NCBI GenBank assembly: GCA_965215945.1
Contig: CBDCFC010000008.1
Coordinates: 1-64,000, forward strand
DNA length: 64,000 bases
From: JAHEKD01 sp965215945
GTDB taxonomy: Bacteria; Pseudomonadota; Gammaproteobacteria; Arenicellales; JAHEKD01
Direction of reading: 5' to 3'
Of this stretch, positions 8,859-17,430 are shown one piece after another. Position numbers and translations under genes: made by a program. Position 1 is the first letter of the stretch, and each line of letters opens with the position of its first letter. The notes under the pieces are model-generated. The model saw only the letters and a program-made list of their open reading frames with translations, did not search any database and was not told where the DNA came from.

Positions 8859-9943
8859 GCTAGTTCTCTGATGATGTCATTCATACTATCAAGAAATAAG
8901 TTATTTTCCCGTTGTGTTCCAATCGTTACCCTCAGACACTGCTCCAACGCACTATCGGGTTTGTGTAAGCACTTAATAAGTATATGTCTTTCCAACAATG
9001 CTTCAAACACTTGTGTTGCTGGAATTTGATTTGATTTGAACAATATAAAATTAGCGTCACTGGGAAAGACATCGATACTTTCAAGTTTCATCAATTGATT
9101 GTGAACACGTGTGCGTTCTTCAACAATCTTCTGCGCACTATTTTCAAAGAAATCGATATTCTCCAGTGAAAATTCAACACTGGCCTGGGTCAGGCTATTT
9201 ATATTCAATGGCAGCCTGATCTTATCAAACTGTTCGATCCAGGCTTGATCACCAAACAGCATACCGAAACGAAGACCCGCCAGACCCGCCTTTGACATGG
9301 TACGCATAACCAAAAGATTTTCGTATTTATCCAGCCAACCGATTAACGTTTTTCCAGCAAATGGCAAATAAGCTTCATCAACAACAACTAGTCCTGATGT
9401 AGCGTTAATAATTTTTTCAATCCCGTTTTCATCAAATAGATTGCCGCTTGGGTTATTCGGATAGGCCAGAAAAATGCAAGACGGTTTATGCGCCTCTATT
9501 TCTTGCAGCATCATCTCAACGTCCAATGAAAAATCCGCTTTAAGCGGTACATCAACATAGCGTTTACCTGTGATGGTTGATAGCACCGAATACATCACAA
9601 AGGTTGGGCTAACCGACATCACCGGCCCGGCGTCAGCAGCTAACGCCTGAATAACGATTTGAATTAATTCATCAGAACCATTGCCGAACATGAGACCTTG
9701 GTTTTGCTTTAATTGCAACTGGTCCTTCAGAATAGCCTTTATCTGAGATGCTGTTGGATCCGGATAACGGTTGACATTCACCGGTTTGATTTTCCGCAAC
9801 CATTCAGCTCGCAAATCATCCGGCAAAACATACGGATTTTCCATCATGTCGAGCTTGATTAATCCGTCTGCCGGCTGTACTTGATAAGCCTGCATATCCC
9901 GTATTTCAGGCCGAATCAGTTTCTCAATGAGTTTCTGAGTCAT
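8855..9943 (-). CDS. hisC: Histidinol-phosphate aminotransferase HisC
   Basis: A PLP-dependent fold type I aminotransferase of 362 residues that converts imidazole acetol phosphate to histidinol phosphate using glutamate. Visible features are FGNGSDELIQ (cofactor phosphate site), AYPNNPSG, VVDEAYLPF and the Schiff-base lysine in RTMSKAGLAGLRFG. The C-terminal RVTIGTQRENN carries the substrate-carboxylate arginine. It starts three bases after the hisD stop and ends inside the hisB start. Confidence 0.95.
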   Translation of the reverse strand: MTQKLIEKLIRPEIRDMQAYQVQPADGLIKLDMMENPYVLPDDLRAEWLRKIKPVNVNRYPDPTASQIKAILKDQLQLKQNQGLMFGNGSDELIQIVIQALAADAGPVMSVSPTFVMYSVLSTITGKRYVDVPLKADFSLDVEMMLQEIEAHKPSCIFLAYPNNPSGNLFDENGIEKIINATSGLVVVDEAYLPFAGKTLIGWLDKYENLLVMRTMSKAGLAGLRFGMLFGDQAWIEQFDKIRLPLNINSLTQASVEFSLENIDFFENSAQKIVEERTRVHNQLMKLESIDVFPSDANFILFKSNQIPATQVFEALLERHILIKCLHKPDSALEQCLRVTIGTQRENNLFLDSMNDIIRELA

Positions 9944-9946
9944 CGG

Positions 9947-11236
9947 TTAATTGATCCGGTACAGGGCTGACTGTTTGTGTGCCGCCAGACCTTCTGCATC
10001 AGCGATTAATGCCGCCGCCTGTGCCACTGCTTTTGCACTTTGTTTATCAAACCGAATGATACTGGAACGCTTCTGAAAATCATAAACGCCTAACGGCGAA
10101 CTAAATCTTGCGGTACCCGAAGTGGGTAAAACATGATTGGGGCCAGCACAATAGTCTCCCAGTGCTTCAGCACTATAGCAGCCAATAAAAATTGCCCCGG
10201 CATGGCGAATATCTGTCAGTAATTCATCGGCATCATCCAGCAACAGTTCAAGATGCTCTGGTGCTACTGTATTTATTATATCTGCGACTTCTTGCAAACT
10301 TTTGGCCAGAATTAATGCTCCATGTGATTGCAATGATTGGGCAATAATCTCTTTTCGAGGTTGTTGTGGCAACAATTGTTCTATCACACTTGCAACCGCT
10401 TGATGATGATCAGCATCAGTGGTGACATGGATCGATTGCGCCATTTCATCATGCTCGGCCTGGGCAAACAAATCCATCGCCACCCACTCAGGATTAACAC
10501 TGGCATCACTAAACACCAGGACCTCAGAAGGCCCGGCAATCATGTCAATACCGACTTCCCCAAATACCATGCGCTTGGCGGCGGCTACGTATGCATTACC
10601 AGGCCCTACAATTTTATCGACTTTTGGAATTGTCTGAGTGCCGTAGGCCAATGCAGCGATTGCCTGCGCACCGCCAATTTTGAACACACGATCAACACCT
10701 GCAATTGCTGCGGCGGCAAGAACATTACTGTTAAGCTCGCCATTTGGTGCCGGTACGGTCATGATTAACTCTTTGACTCTTGCCACCTTGGCCGGAATAG
10801 CAGACATTAATACTGAAGATGGATAGGCCGCCTTACCACCCGGAACATATAAACCCACTTTATCGACAGCGCTGATACGTTGGCCCAGTTCGGCCCCTTG
10901 ATCGTCAGTAAAACTCCAATCTTGTTGCAATTGATGGCGGTGATAGGCTTCAATACGCTTGGCAGAAAATTCCAGCGCAGCTTTTAATTCTGAGCCAATT
11001 TCTTGCAAAGCCTGATCAAGCATTTGTTGAGAGACTTCAAGTTCAGTGATGCTGGTAACAGTAAAATTATCGAAATTAGCAGTTAGTTCCAGTAAGGACT
11101 TATCGCCCCGTTTCTTAACGTCGGCAAGAATTTGAGCTACTGCTTCATCAACAGTGCTTGATTGATCGGTCGATCTGGCTAATAACTCGTTCAACCGCTT
11201 ATTAAAATCAGCATCTGTAGTCGTTAGCCTTCTCAT
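9947..11236 (-). CDS. hisD: Histidinol dehydrogenase HisD
   Basis: HisD oxidises histidinol to histidine in two NAD-dependent steps with a catalytic zinc. The 429-residue sequence contains YVPGGKAAYPSSVLM, KIVGPGNAYVAAAKR, MIAGPSEVLVFSD, DLFAQAEHDEMAQ (zinc ligands) and PEHLELL. The near-terminal FSSPLGVYDFQKRSS is characteristic. Length is typical. It overlaps hisG by four bases at the start. Confidence 0.97.
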   Translation of the reverse strand: MRRLTTTDADFNKRLNELLARSTDQSSTVDEAVAQILADVKKRGDKSLLELTANFDNFTVTSITELEVSQQMLDQALQEIGSELKAALEFSAKRIEAYHRHQLQQDWSFTDDQGAELGQRISAVDKVGLYVPGGKAAYPSSVLMSAIPAKVARVKELIMTVPAPNGELNSNVLAAAAIAGVDRVFKIGGAQAIAALAYGTQTIPKVDKIVGPGNAYVAAAKRMVFGEVGIDMIAGPSEVLVFSDASVNPEWVAMDLFAQAEHDEMAQSIHVTTDADHHQAVASVIEQLLPQQPRKEIIAQSLQSHGALILAKSLQEVADIINTVAPEHLELLLDDADELLTDIRHAGAIFIGCYSAEALGDYCAGPNHVLPTSGTARFSSPLGVYDFQKRSSIIRFDKQSAKAVAQAAALIADAEGLAAHKQSALYRIN

Positions 11237-11877
11237 TTCGCTTGCTCGAAAACTTGTTTAAGCTGGTTAATTAAAGGCCTAAGCTGATCACGCTTGAGCT
11301 TATATGAAACCTTATTCGCCACTAAGCGTGCGCTGATGTGAGCAATTATTTCTGTTTCGACAAGATTGTTAGCTTTCAATGTTCCGCCCGTATCAACCAG
11401 ATCAATAATCCGATCACATAAACCGGCGTGGGGTGCTAACTCCATTGAACCATAAAGTTTAATGATTTCAGATTGAATACCTTTTTTTGCGAAATAGTCA
11501 CGGGAGATATTTTCGTATTTAGTGGCGACTTTGATTTTCGCCGTCGTACTTTGGTTCTTTTCAGGCAAGCTCGATAATTGCGCTAAAGACAAACGGCAGG
11601 CTGCCAAACCCGTGTCATAAAGTTCATATAAATCGCTTCCGCCCGTCTCCATCAGTATGTCCTTACCAACTATTCCTAAATCAGCCGCCCCTTGTCTCAC
11701 ATAAGTAGGTGCATCGGTGGCCCTAACGATAATGACACTGATATCGCTATTCTTTATTGGTATGACCAACTTTCGACTTTTATCAGGATTCTCAATCAAC
11801 TCAAAACCTGCCTGCTCAAGCAACGGCAAGGTTTGTTTAAGAATTCGCCCTTTTGATAAAGCGATTTTAATAGGCAC
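11233..11877 (-). CDS. hisG: ATP phosphoribosyltransferase, short form HisG
   Basis: HisG joins ATP and PRPP in the first, feedback-regulated step of the pathway. Characteristic segments are IALSKGRILKQTLPLL, RQGAADLGIVGKDIL and the PRPP-binding region IIDLVDTGGTLKANNL. At 214 residues it lacks the C-terminal regulatory domain of the long form. Short HisG enzymes form a hetero-octamer with HisZ, a HisRS-like protein. No hisZ lies in this window, so it must be elsewhere. The gene opens the his cluster and follows murA closely, which suggests transcription together with murA. Confidence 0.95.
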   Translation of the reverse strand: MPIKIALSKGRILKQTLPLLEQAGFELIENPDKSRKLVIPIKNSDISVIIVRATDAPTYVRQGAADLGIVGKDILMETGGSDLYELYDTGLAACRLSLAQLSSLPEKNQSTTAKIKVATKYENISRDYFAKKGIQSEIIKLYGSMELAPHAGLCDRIIDLVDTGGTLKANNLVETEIIAHISARLVANKVSYKLKRDQLRPLINQLKQVFEQAK

Positions 11878-11895
11878 TTCCTTACTCCTTCGAAA

Positions 11896-13206
11896 CTATA
11901 CAGCAGCTATTTTCGGCTGTTCTTCTCCCGACATCATTTGGGCATATTCCTGACCGGTTATTCTTCTGATTTTTGCACCAAGTTGGGCGAGTTTTTGCTC
12001 AATTCGATCATAGCCGCGATCAATATGATAAATACGATCAATCAGTGTATGGCCCTCCGCAACCAGGCCGGCAATGACTAAACTTGCTGACGCTCTTAAA
12101 TCGGTTGCCATGATCGGAGCGGCATAAAGTTTATCAGCTCCTGTCACAACAGCAGTATTGCCTTGTAATTCGATGTTTGCGCCCATGCGTTGCAGTTCAT
12201 GTACATGCATAAAGCGGTTTTCGAAAATCGTTTCTGTGACCAACCCAGTGCCTTCAGCGATACAATTCATAGCCAAAAACTGGGCTTGCATGTCAGTAGG
12301 AAAAGCCGGGTATGGATCAGTTCTAAGATTCACCGCTTGCACACGCTTACCCCCGGCATTGGCACGAATCCAATCATCACCAATTTCTATTTCAACTTCA
12401 GCTTCCCGAAGTTTTTCCAAAACCGCATCCAATAGTCCAGGTTGAGTGTTGGTAGTCGTAACGTCACCACCCGTTGCTGCCGCAGCCACTAAAAATGTAC
12501 CTGTTTCTATCCGGTCCGCTATGACCTCATGGCTACAGCCTCCTAATCGTTGCACACCATCTATGGTCACTTCACTAGTACCGGCCCCGCTAACTCTACC
12601 GCCCATGGAGTTAATAAAATCCGCCAGATCAACCACTTCCGGTTCTCTTGCGGCATTTTCGATGACTGTTGTCCCCTCGGCCAGGGCAGCGGCCATCATG
12701 ATATTTTCAGTGCCGGTTACCGTAACCTGATCCATAAAAATTCGAGCTCCACTCAATTGATCACATTCGGCAATGATGTAACCATTCTCAACACTGACCT
12801 TTGCCCCCATGGCTTCAAAACCTTTAAGGTGCAAATTAACCGGTCTGGAACCAATCGCACAGCCACCGGGCATAGAAACTTCTGCCCGCCCAAAACGGCC
12901 CAGTAAAGGCCCAAGCACCAGAACTGAAGCACGCATGGTTTTAACGAGCTCATAAGGCGCACATACAGTAGCAACTTGACTGGCATCAACATTAACCAGC
13001 GTATCATCTCGCTCAATTTTGATGCCCATTTGTGCGAGCAGCTTAATGGTTGTATTAATATCGTTCAGGTGAGGAACATTACCAATCTGGACCGGTTCCT
13101 CTGCCAGCAAAGACGAAATTAATACAGGCAAGGCTGCATTTTTTGCTCCAGCAATCTCAACTTCACCGTGAAGCGGGCGACCACCTGTAATGATGAATTT
13201 ATCCAT
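11896..13206 (-). CDS. murA: UDP-N-acetylglucosamine 1-carboxyvinyltransferase MurA
   Basis: MurA performs the first committed step of peptidoglycan synthesis, transferring enolpyruvate from PEP to UDP-GlcNAc. The 436-residue sequence shows GEVEIAGAKNAALPVL, the RASVLVLGPLLGRFG loop, and the active-site cysteine in MPGGCAIGSRPVN, the residue alkylated by fosfomycin. RTDPYPAFPTDMQAQ is also present. It runs about 17 residues longer than the E. coli enzyme at the C-terminus (QEYAQMMSGEEQPKIAAV). The ibaG/Grx-murA-his order is common in gammaproteobacteria. Confidence 0.97.
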   Translation of the reverse strand: MDKFIITGGRPLHGEVEIAGAKNAALPVLISSLLAEEPVQIGNVPHLNDINTTIKLLAQMGIKIERDDTLVNVDASQVATVCAPYELVKTMRASVLVLGPLLGRFGRAEVSMPGGCAIGSRPVNLHLKGFEAMGAKVSVENGYIIAECDQLSGARIFMDQVTVTGTENIMMAAALAEGTTVIENAAREPEVVDLADFINSMGGRVSGAGTSEVTIDGVQRLGGCSHEVIADRIETGTFLVAAAATGGDVTTTNTQPGLLDAVLEKLREAEVEIEIGDDWIRANAGGKRVQAVNLRTDPYPAFPTDMQAQFLAMNCIAEGTGLVTETIFENRFMHVHELQRMGANIELQGNTAVVTGADKLYAAPIMATDLRASASLVIAGLVAEGHTLIDRIYHIDRGYDRIEQKLAQLGAKIRRITGQEYAQMMSGEEQPKIAAV

Positions 13207-13216
13207 CCCTTTTTAA

Positions 13217-13543
13217 CTAAGCGGATTCCGCTTGCGTCGAATCGTTAAGCAGCTCTTCAAGCTCACCGCTTTCAAACATTTCCATCATAATATCGCTGCC
13301 ACCAACAAACTCGCCTTTGACATATAACTGCGGAATGGTGGGCCAGTTTGAATAGTTTTTAATGCCTTCTCTGACTTCATCATTCTCCAGCACATTGACG
13401 CCAACAAACTCAGACCCCAGAGTTTGTAAAATTTGCACAGCACGACCAGAAAATCCGCATTGTGGAAAATCAGGTGTGCCTTTCATAAATAAAACTGTGC
13501 CGTTTTCACGAACTACTTGTTCAATTTGCTCATTTATATCCAT
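13217..13543 (-). CDS. grxD: Monothiol glutaredoxin (Grx4/GrxD type)
   Basis: A 108-residue CGFS-type glutaredoxin. FMKGTPDFPQCGFSGRAV contains the single active-site cysteine that binds a [2Fe-2S] cluster with glutathione. WPTIPQLYVKGEFVGGSDI supplies the cis-proline and the glutathione-binding loop. These proteins transfer Fe-S clusters and form complexes with BolA proteins. Its position close to the BolA-family ibaG gene fits that partnership. Start ATG is at 13543. Confidence 0.94.
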   Translation of the reverse strand: MDINEQIEQVVRENGTVLFMKGTPDFPQCGFSGRAVQILQTLGSEFVGVNVLENDEVREGIKNYSNWPTIPQLYVKGEFVGGSDIMMEMFESGELEELLNDSTQAESA

Positions 13544-13630
13544 GCTAGATATCTCAATAGTGTTTATTCGAAAAGTGGATTGAGGCCGCCGAAACGACCA
13601 ACGTATGTGGCAATTATAACTTACCGAACC

Positions 13631-13876
13631 TCAAGATTGCTGATGCTCTGCGACGGTCTGAGTTTTCATGGACAAGGCATGAATCTCGGCATTCATTTTA
13701 TCGCCCAAAGTCTGGTAGACCATTTGATGGCGCTGGATTCTTGATTTTCCCTCGAATTGATCGGTGACAATAGTGGCAAAAAAATGCTGACCATCACCTT
13801 CAATCTCGATCTGGGCATCTTCAAGACCGTTAAGAATCCAGTTTTTTATTTGTTCTGGAGTGACCATCTTAGGCAA
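13631..13876 (-). CDS. ibaG: BolA family protein IbaG
   Basis: An 81-residue BolA-fold protein of the short IbaG subfamily. VTPEQIKNWILNGLEDAQIE opens the fold, GDGQHFFATIVTDQFEGKSR is the central hairpin, and RIQRHQMVYQTLGDKM contains the helix and invariant histidine used in cluster binding. It sits between the mla operon and the CGFS glutaredoxin, its usual Fe-S partner. The start overlaps the mlaB stop by eight bases; a second ATG at codon 4 (MVTPEQ) is a possible start. Confidence 0.93.
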   Translation of the reverse strand: MPKMVTPEQIKNWILNGLEDAQIEIEGDGQHFFATIVTDQFEGKSRIQRHQMVYQTLGDKMNAEIHALSMKTQTVAEHQQS

Positions 13877-14156
13877 GCTTCAAAATTTTTTGTAATTCAG
13901 CCATTTTTATTAATCGCATCAACTGATCAGGTACATTAGTAAAACTGATTAGTTTTCTACTTTTTTTAGCCTGGTTAGCCCACTCAAGCATGACAGCCAA
14001 AGCCGCACTGTCTGATTCCTGGACCCCGGAAAAATCAACTGTTAGTTGTTCTTTATCTATATTGGAAATATTAATACTGTTAAAAACTTCTGCAGCTCGC
14101 TCAACATTCAAGTCACCAGAAATTTTACAAACTCCGTTTGTATAATCGATACTCAT
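13869..14156 (-). CDS. mlaB: STAS-domain protein MlaB
   Basis: A 95-residue STAS domain. The segment VDFSGVQESDSAALAVMLEW holds the conserved serine-containing loop at the start of the helix. MlaB binds the ATPase MlaF on the cytoplasmic side and is needed for assembly of the MlaFEDB lipid transporter. It lies at the end of mlaF-E-D-C-B with a one-base gap to mlaC. Length and position match the family. Confidence 0.92.
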   Translation of the reverse strand: MSIDYTNGVCKISGDLNVERAAEVFNSINISNIDKEQLTVDFSGVQESDSAALAVMLEWANQAKKSRKLISFTNVPDQLMRLIKMAELQKILKLA

Positions 14157-14157
14157 A

Positions 14158-14751
14158 TCAAGATCGATTTTTTTCCGCCAAACTATTGATCAAACCATCC
14201 ATGCCCTGACGCTGAATTATTGAGGTATAGCTGGTTCTAAAGTTAGTTACAAGATTGATGCCATCTGCTACAACATTATAAATCCGCCAATTGTTGTCTT
14301 CACCCTGAACTAATTTAAAACTGACAGGGATATTGCGATCTGAAGTTTTCAAGGTCGCATCAACAATGGCCTTATTTTTTTCATCGTTATAACGAGCGGG
14401 ATGATAGTCTATTTGCTGACCTGAATACTGAAACAAACCCTGGGCATAACTTTTCATTAAAAAAGATTTGAACTCATCAATGAACATACCTTGCTGCTCG
14501 GGTGTACTACGCCGCCAATATTTTCCTATTACTAATTTTGAAACTCGCTCAACATCGACAACAGGCAAAACATGCTGCTCGACCATGGCATAGAGTTTGT
14601 CGGGATTGGCTTTAAAATCAGCACGCTTGTCTTCAAGCTCAGCCAGGACTTTATCAACCGTTCCGGAAATAACAACTTCCGGACTGGCTTGCGCATTGGC
14701 GAATAGCGCAATGACAAGCATGTTAAAGGCTAAAAGTAATTTTTTCATCAT
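14158..14751 (-). CDS. mlaC: Periplasmic phospholipid-binding protein MlaC
   Basis: MlaC shuttles phospholipids between the outer-membrane MlaA complex and the inner-membrane MlaFEDB. The 197 residues start with a signal peptide (MMKKLLLAFNMLVIALFANAQA). The Tol-Tol/Ttg2 domain follows, including HVLPVVDVERVSKLVIGKYW and FKSFLMKSYAQGLFQYSGQ. It stands between mlaD and mlaB on the same strand. Length is typical. Confidence 0.94.
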   Translation of the reverse strand: MMKKLLLAFNMLVIALFANAQASPEVVISGTVDKVLAELEDKRADFKANPDKLYAMVEQHVLPVVDVERVSKLVIGKYWRRSTPEQQGMFIDEFKSFLMKSYAQGLFQYSGQQIDYHPARYNDEKNKAIVDATLKTSDRNIPVSFKLVQGEDNNWRIYNVVADGINLVTNFRTSYTSIIQRQGMDGLINSLAEKNRS

Positions 14752-14767
14752 GATATGTTAAGACTCC

Positions 14768-15274
14768 TTACTCGAATTCGTCGGTACTTGAGTTAGACTG
14801 CTCTGATACTCCGCCGCCAGCGCCACCTGACGTAACAAAGGTGCTGATCAAATTTTCCAACACCAATGAAGACTGGGTAATTTCAATTTTGTCTCCTTCT
14901 ATTAGATAAGACTCCTCTGCGCCGGGTTCAAGCCCAACATATTGAGCGCCAAGCAATCCCGCCGTCAAAATAGCCGCGCTGGTATCTTGCGGTAAGTTGT
15001 CATAATTAGCATCAATACTGAGTTCAACTACGGCCGTATAAAATTCTTTGTCAATTTTCACATCAGTCACCCGGCCAACATTAACACCGGCCATAGTGAC
15101 GGGTGCTTTCAATTTTAGGCCACCAATATTGTCAAATTCGGCATATAAATGGTAAGCATTGTTCACGCTGGCCGTGCTTAAATTGCCTACTCGCAGCGCT
15201 AAAAACACCAATGCAGCCAGTCCGCCCAGGACGAAAAGGCCTACAATTAAATCAATTCCACGTTTTTGTTGCAT
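14768..15274 (-). CDS. mlaD: MCE-domain lipid transport protein MlaD
   Basis: A 168-residue single-pass inner-membrane protein. An N-terminal helix (about residues 8-26, VGLFVLGGLAALVFLAL) precedes one MCE domain, with YAEFDNIGGLKLKAPVTMAG and TAGLLGAQYVGLEPG. MlaD hexamers form the periplasmic ring of the MlaFEDB complex. The C-terminus ends in a glycine- and serine-rich tail. It begins directly after the mlaE stop. Confidence 0.95.
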   Translation of the reverse strand: MQQKRGIDLIVGLFVLGGLAALVFLALRVGNLSTASVNNAYHLYAEFDNIGGLKLKAPVTMAGVNVGRVTDVKIDKEFYTAVVELSIDANYDNLPQDTSAAILTAGLLGAQYVGLEPGAEESYLIEGDKIEITQSSLVLENLISTFVTSGGAGGGVSEQSNSSTDEFE

Positions 15275-16054
15275 TTAAACTTCTCCAAACATCAACGCTG
15301 TCAGCACATAATCTAACCCAAGAACACTGAGCGAAGCATTAACGACGGTTCTGGTCGTTGCCCGGCTTACTCCTTCCGAGGTTGGGATCGCAAAATAGCC
15401 CTGATAGACAGAAATAAAGGTGACTACTAGCCCAAAAACCACACTTTTGATCACCCCGTTAATAATATCATCATAAAAATCAACACCTTCCTGCATTGCA
15501 GCCCAGTAAACACCGCTATCCAGACCGAGTTGCTGAACACCAATTAAATAGCCACCAATGACACCGACAGCCGTAAAAATAGCCGAAAGTAGCGGCAAAG
15601 CGATCAATCCGGCTAAAAACCGGGGGGCAATCACCATCGGCAGCGGATCGGTGGCCATCATTTCCATCGCATCGAGCTGTTGGGTTGCCTTCATCAGGCC
15701 AATTTCTGCTGTCAGTGCCGATCCTGCGCGTCCGGCAAACAGCAAAGCTGATAAAACCGGCCCTAATTCTCGTGTCAGCGATAATGCGACGACCAGCCCT
15801 AAGGAAGATTCCGCGCCAAAACTGACCAAGGTGTAATAGCCTTGTAAACCCAGCACCATACCGACAAATAAACCCGAAACCAGAATAATCAATAATGTTA
15901 AGACACCAACCGAGTATATTTGTTTGATGACTAAAGAAAAACGCGCCAGCGCTCGCAGTGAGGCACCGATTAATATGCCAAAAAACCGGCCTGCTAAACC
16001 CAGCCTGGTGACTATAGATAAGGTTTTTGCACCAATATCGGCTACCCAATTCAT
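15275..16054 (-). CDS. mlaE: Lipid transport permease MlaE
   Basis: A 259-residue integral membrane permease of the MlaE/YrbE family with about five to six hydrophobic segments. Diagnostic pieces are SFGAESSLGLVVALSLTREL, GPVLSALLFAGRAGSALTAE, and GLMKATQQLDAMEMMATDP, the coupling-helix region that meets the MlaF ATPase. It overlaps mlaF by four bases and is followed immediately by mlaD. Confidence 0.95.
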   Translation of the reverse strand: MNWVADIGAKTLSIVTRLGLAGRFFGILIGASLRALARFSLVIKQIYSVGVLTLLIILVSGLFVGMVLGLQGYYTLVSFGAESSLGLVVALSLTRELGPVLSALLFAGRAGSALTAEIGLMKATQQLDAMEMMATDPLPMVIAPRFLAGLIALPLLSAIFTAVGVIGGYLIGVQQLGLDSGVYWAAMQEGVDFYDDIINGVIKSVVFGLVVTFISVYQGYFAIPTSEGVSRATTRTVVNASLSVLGLDYVLTALMFGEV

Positions 16055-16872
16055 GGCTGCACACCCAGTAAATCATCGCCAATCGGTTGCGCCGGATAAT
16101 GAAATGCAACCGGACCATCGGGCAGACCTTTCATGAATTGATTGACTTGTTCATTATCACTGTTCATCATCTGCTCTGATGTACCGTGACCGACTACATT
16201 GCCGTCACCTAGCAAATAAATGTAGTCAGCAATGCCCGCACCTTCCGGCACATCATGAGTAACCACAACAGACGTTATCCCCAGCGCTTCGTTAAGCTCC
16301 TTAATCAATTTGACTGCCACTCCCATTGAAATGGGGTCGAGCCCGGTAAATGGTTCATCATACATAACCAGGTCCGGATCCAGCGCTATAGCCCTGGCCA
16401 ACGCTACTCGCCGCGCCATCCCGCCGGATAGTTCAGCCGGCATCAGATCACGAGCCCCGCGCAAACCCACCATTTCAAGTTTTAACAAAACCAGATGATG
16501 AATCAGAGAGTCGGGTAAATCTGTATGCTCGCGCAACGGAAAGGCGACATTCTCATAAACATTTATATCAGTTAACAAGGCATTGCTTTGAAACATCATC
16601 CCCATGCGTTTTCTAAGCTCAAATAACTGCTCACGTTTTAAGCTTGGTATGTTTATCCCATCAAAAACAACCTCGCCTTGTTGAGGAATCAAACTGCCAC
16701 CAAAAAATTTCAGCATGGTCGATTTTCCACAACCACTTGGCCCCATGATCACCGTGACTTTACCTTTGGGAATTGACATATTGATTTGATCAAAAATCAA
16801 ACGCTTACCATAACCAAACACAAGGCTGTTGACCTGGATTAAATACTGCTGGTTTTGTTGATTATCTTGCAT
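16051..16872 (-). CDS. mlaF: Lipid transport ATPase MlaF
   Basis: The ABC ATPase of the Mla system, 273 residues. Walker A is GPSGCGKST, the Q-loop lies in MMFQSNALLTD, the signature has the MlaF-type form LSGGMARR, Walker B is DLVMYDEPFTGLDP, and the switch histidine is in VVTHDV. The C-terminal extension, including QFMKGLPDGPVAFHYPA, fits the MlaF tail that contacts MlaB or the neighbouring subunit. It is the first recognised gene of the mla operon. Confidence 0.96.
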   Translation of the reverse strand: MQDNQQNQQYLIQVNSLVFGYGKRLIFDQINMSIPKGKVTVIMGPSGCGKSTMLKFFGGSLIPQQGEVVFDGINIPSLKREQLFELRKRMGMMFQSNALLTDINVYENVAFPLREHTDLPDSLIHHLVLLKLEMVGLRGARDLMPAELSGGMARRVALARAIALDPDLVMYDEPFTGLDPISMGVAVKLIKELNEALGITSVVVTHDVPEGAGIADYIYLLGDGNVVGHGTSEQMMNSDNEQVNQFMKGLPDGPVAFHYPAQPIGDDLLGVQP

Positions 16873-16874
16873 GA

Positions 16875-17183
16875 TTAACCTGGATATTTCATGAATCTTT
16901 GAGAGTCAGGGTCAATCCGACTAGACAGTTCGGGCGATCGTTGGCGCAGCCCACGGGAATTTAGTAATGCCAAAGGTTTTTCGAGTTGATACAAATTCTG
17001 ATAATGGACCGGGTTCGGATGTTTAAAGAGAACAGCTGGCATTTGAATTTTCAAGCTGCTTTCAAACTCCGATGGGCGCGGGAAGGATCGATCGAAATGT
17101 GACGACAGATTGGGCCTGAACTCAAACAGGGTAATCTGATCATGCACAATAGATCGCAAATGTTTACTATCTGCTTGATTCAT
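16875..17183 (-). CDS. Hypothetical protein upstream of mlaF
   Basis: A 102-residue frame ends two bases before the mlaF start, so it would be the first gene of the mla operon. I do not recognise it. It has no membrane segment or signal peptide, is rich in Ser, Arg, Pro and Leu, and ends SRIDPDSQRFMKYPG. The ATG at 17183 has no strong ribosome-binding site. The spacing and absence of overlap with another gene favour it being real, but it could be leader sequence of the mla transcript. Confidence 0.42.
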   Translation of the reverse strand: MNQADSKHLRSIVHDQITLFEFRPNLSSHFDRSFPRPSEFESSLKIQMPAVLFKHPNPVHYQNLYQLEKPLALLNSRGLRQRSPELSSRIDPDSQRFMKYPG

Positions 17184-17430
17184 TAGTTATTTTCTTAATT
17201 TGCTAGTTCGATTTATGAAATATCCAGGTTTAAAGTTTGCTGGCAGGCAATGAATTCTATAGAAAACGGTTACAGACCACCAGATTAAATTAGCGCCAAT
17301 TCTAGCCATCTTAGTAATGAATTTGCGATGAACACCCTGGCAAACTCAGGCAGTTGGGCAAATAATTGAAATTCAAGGGATTTGATCACTTATAATCGCG
17401 CTCAAATATTCAAGGAATTGTTTTAATACA

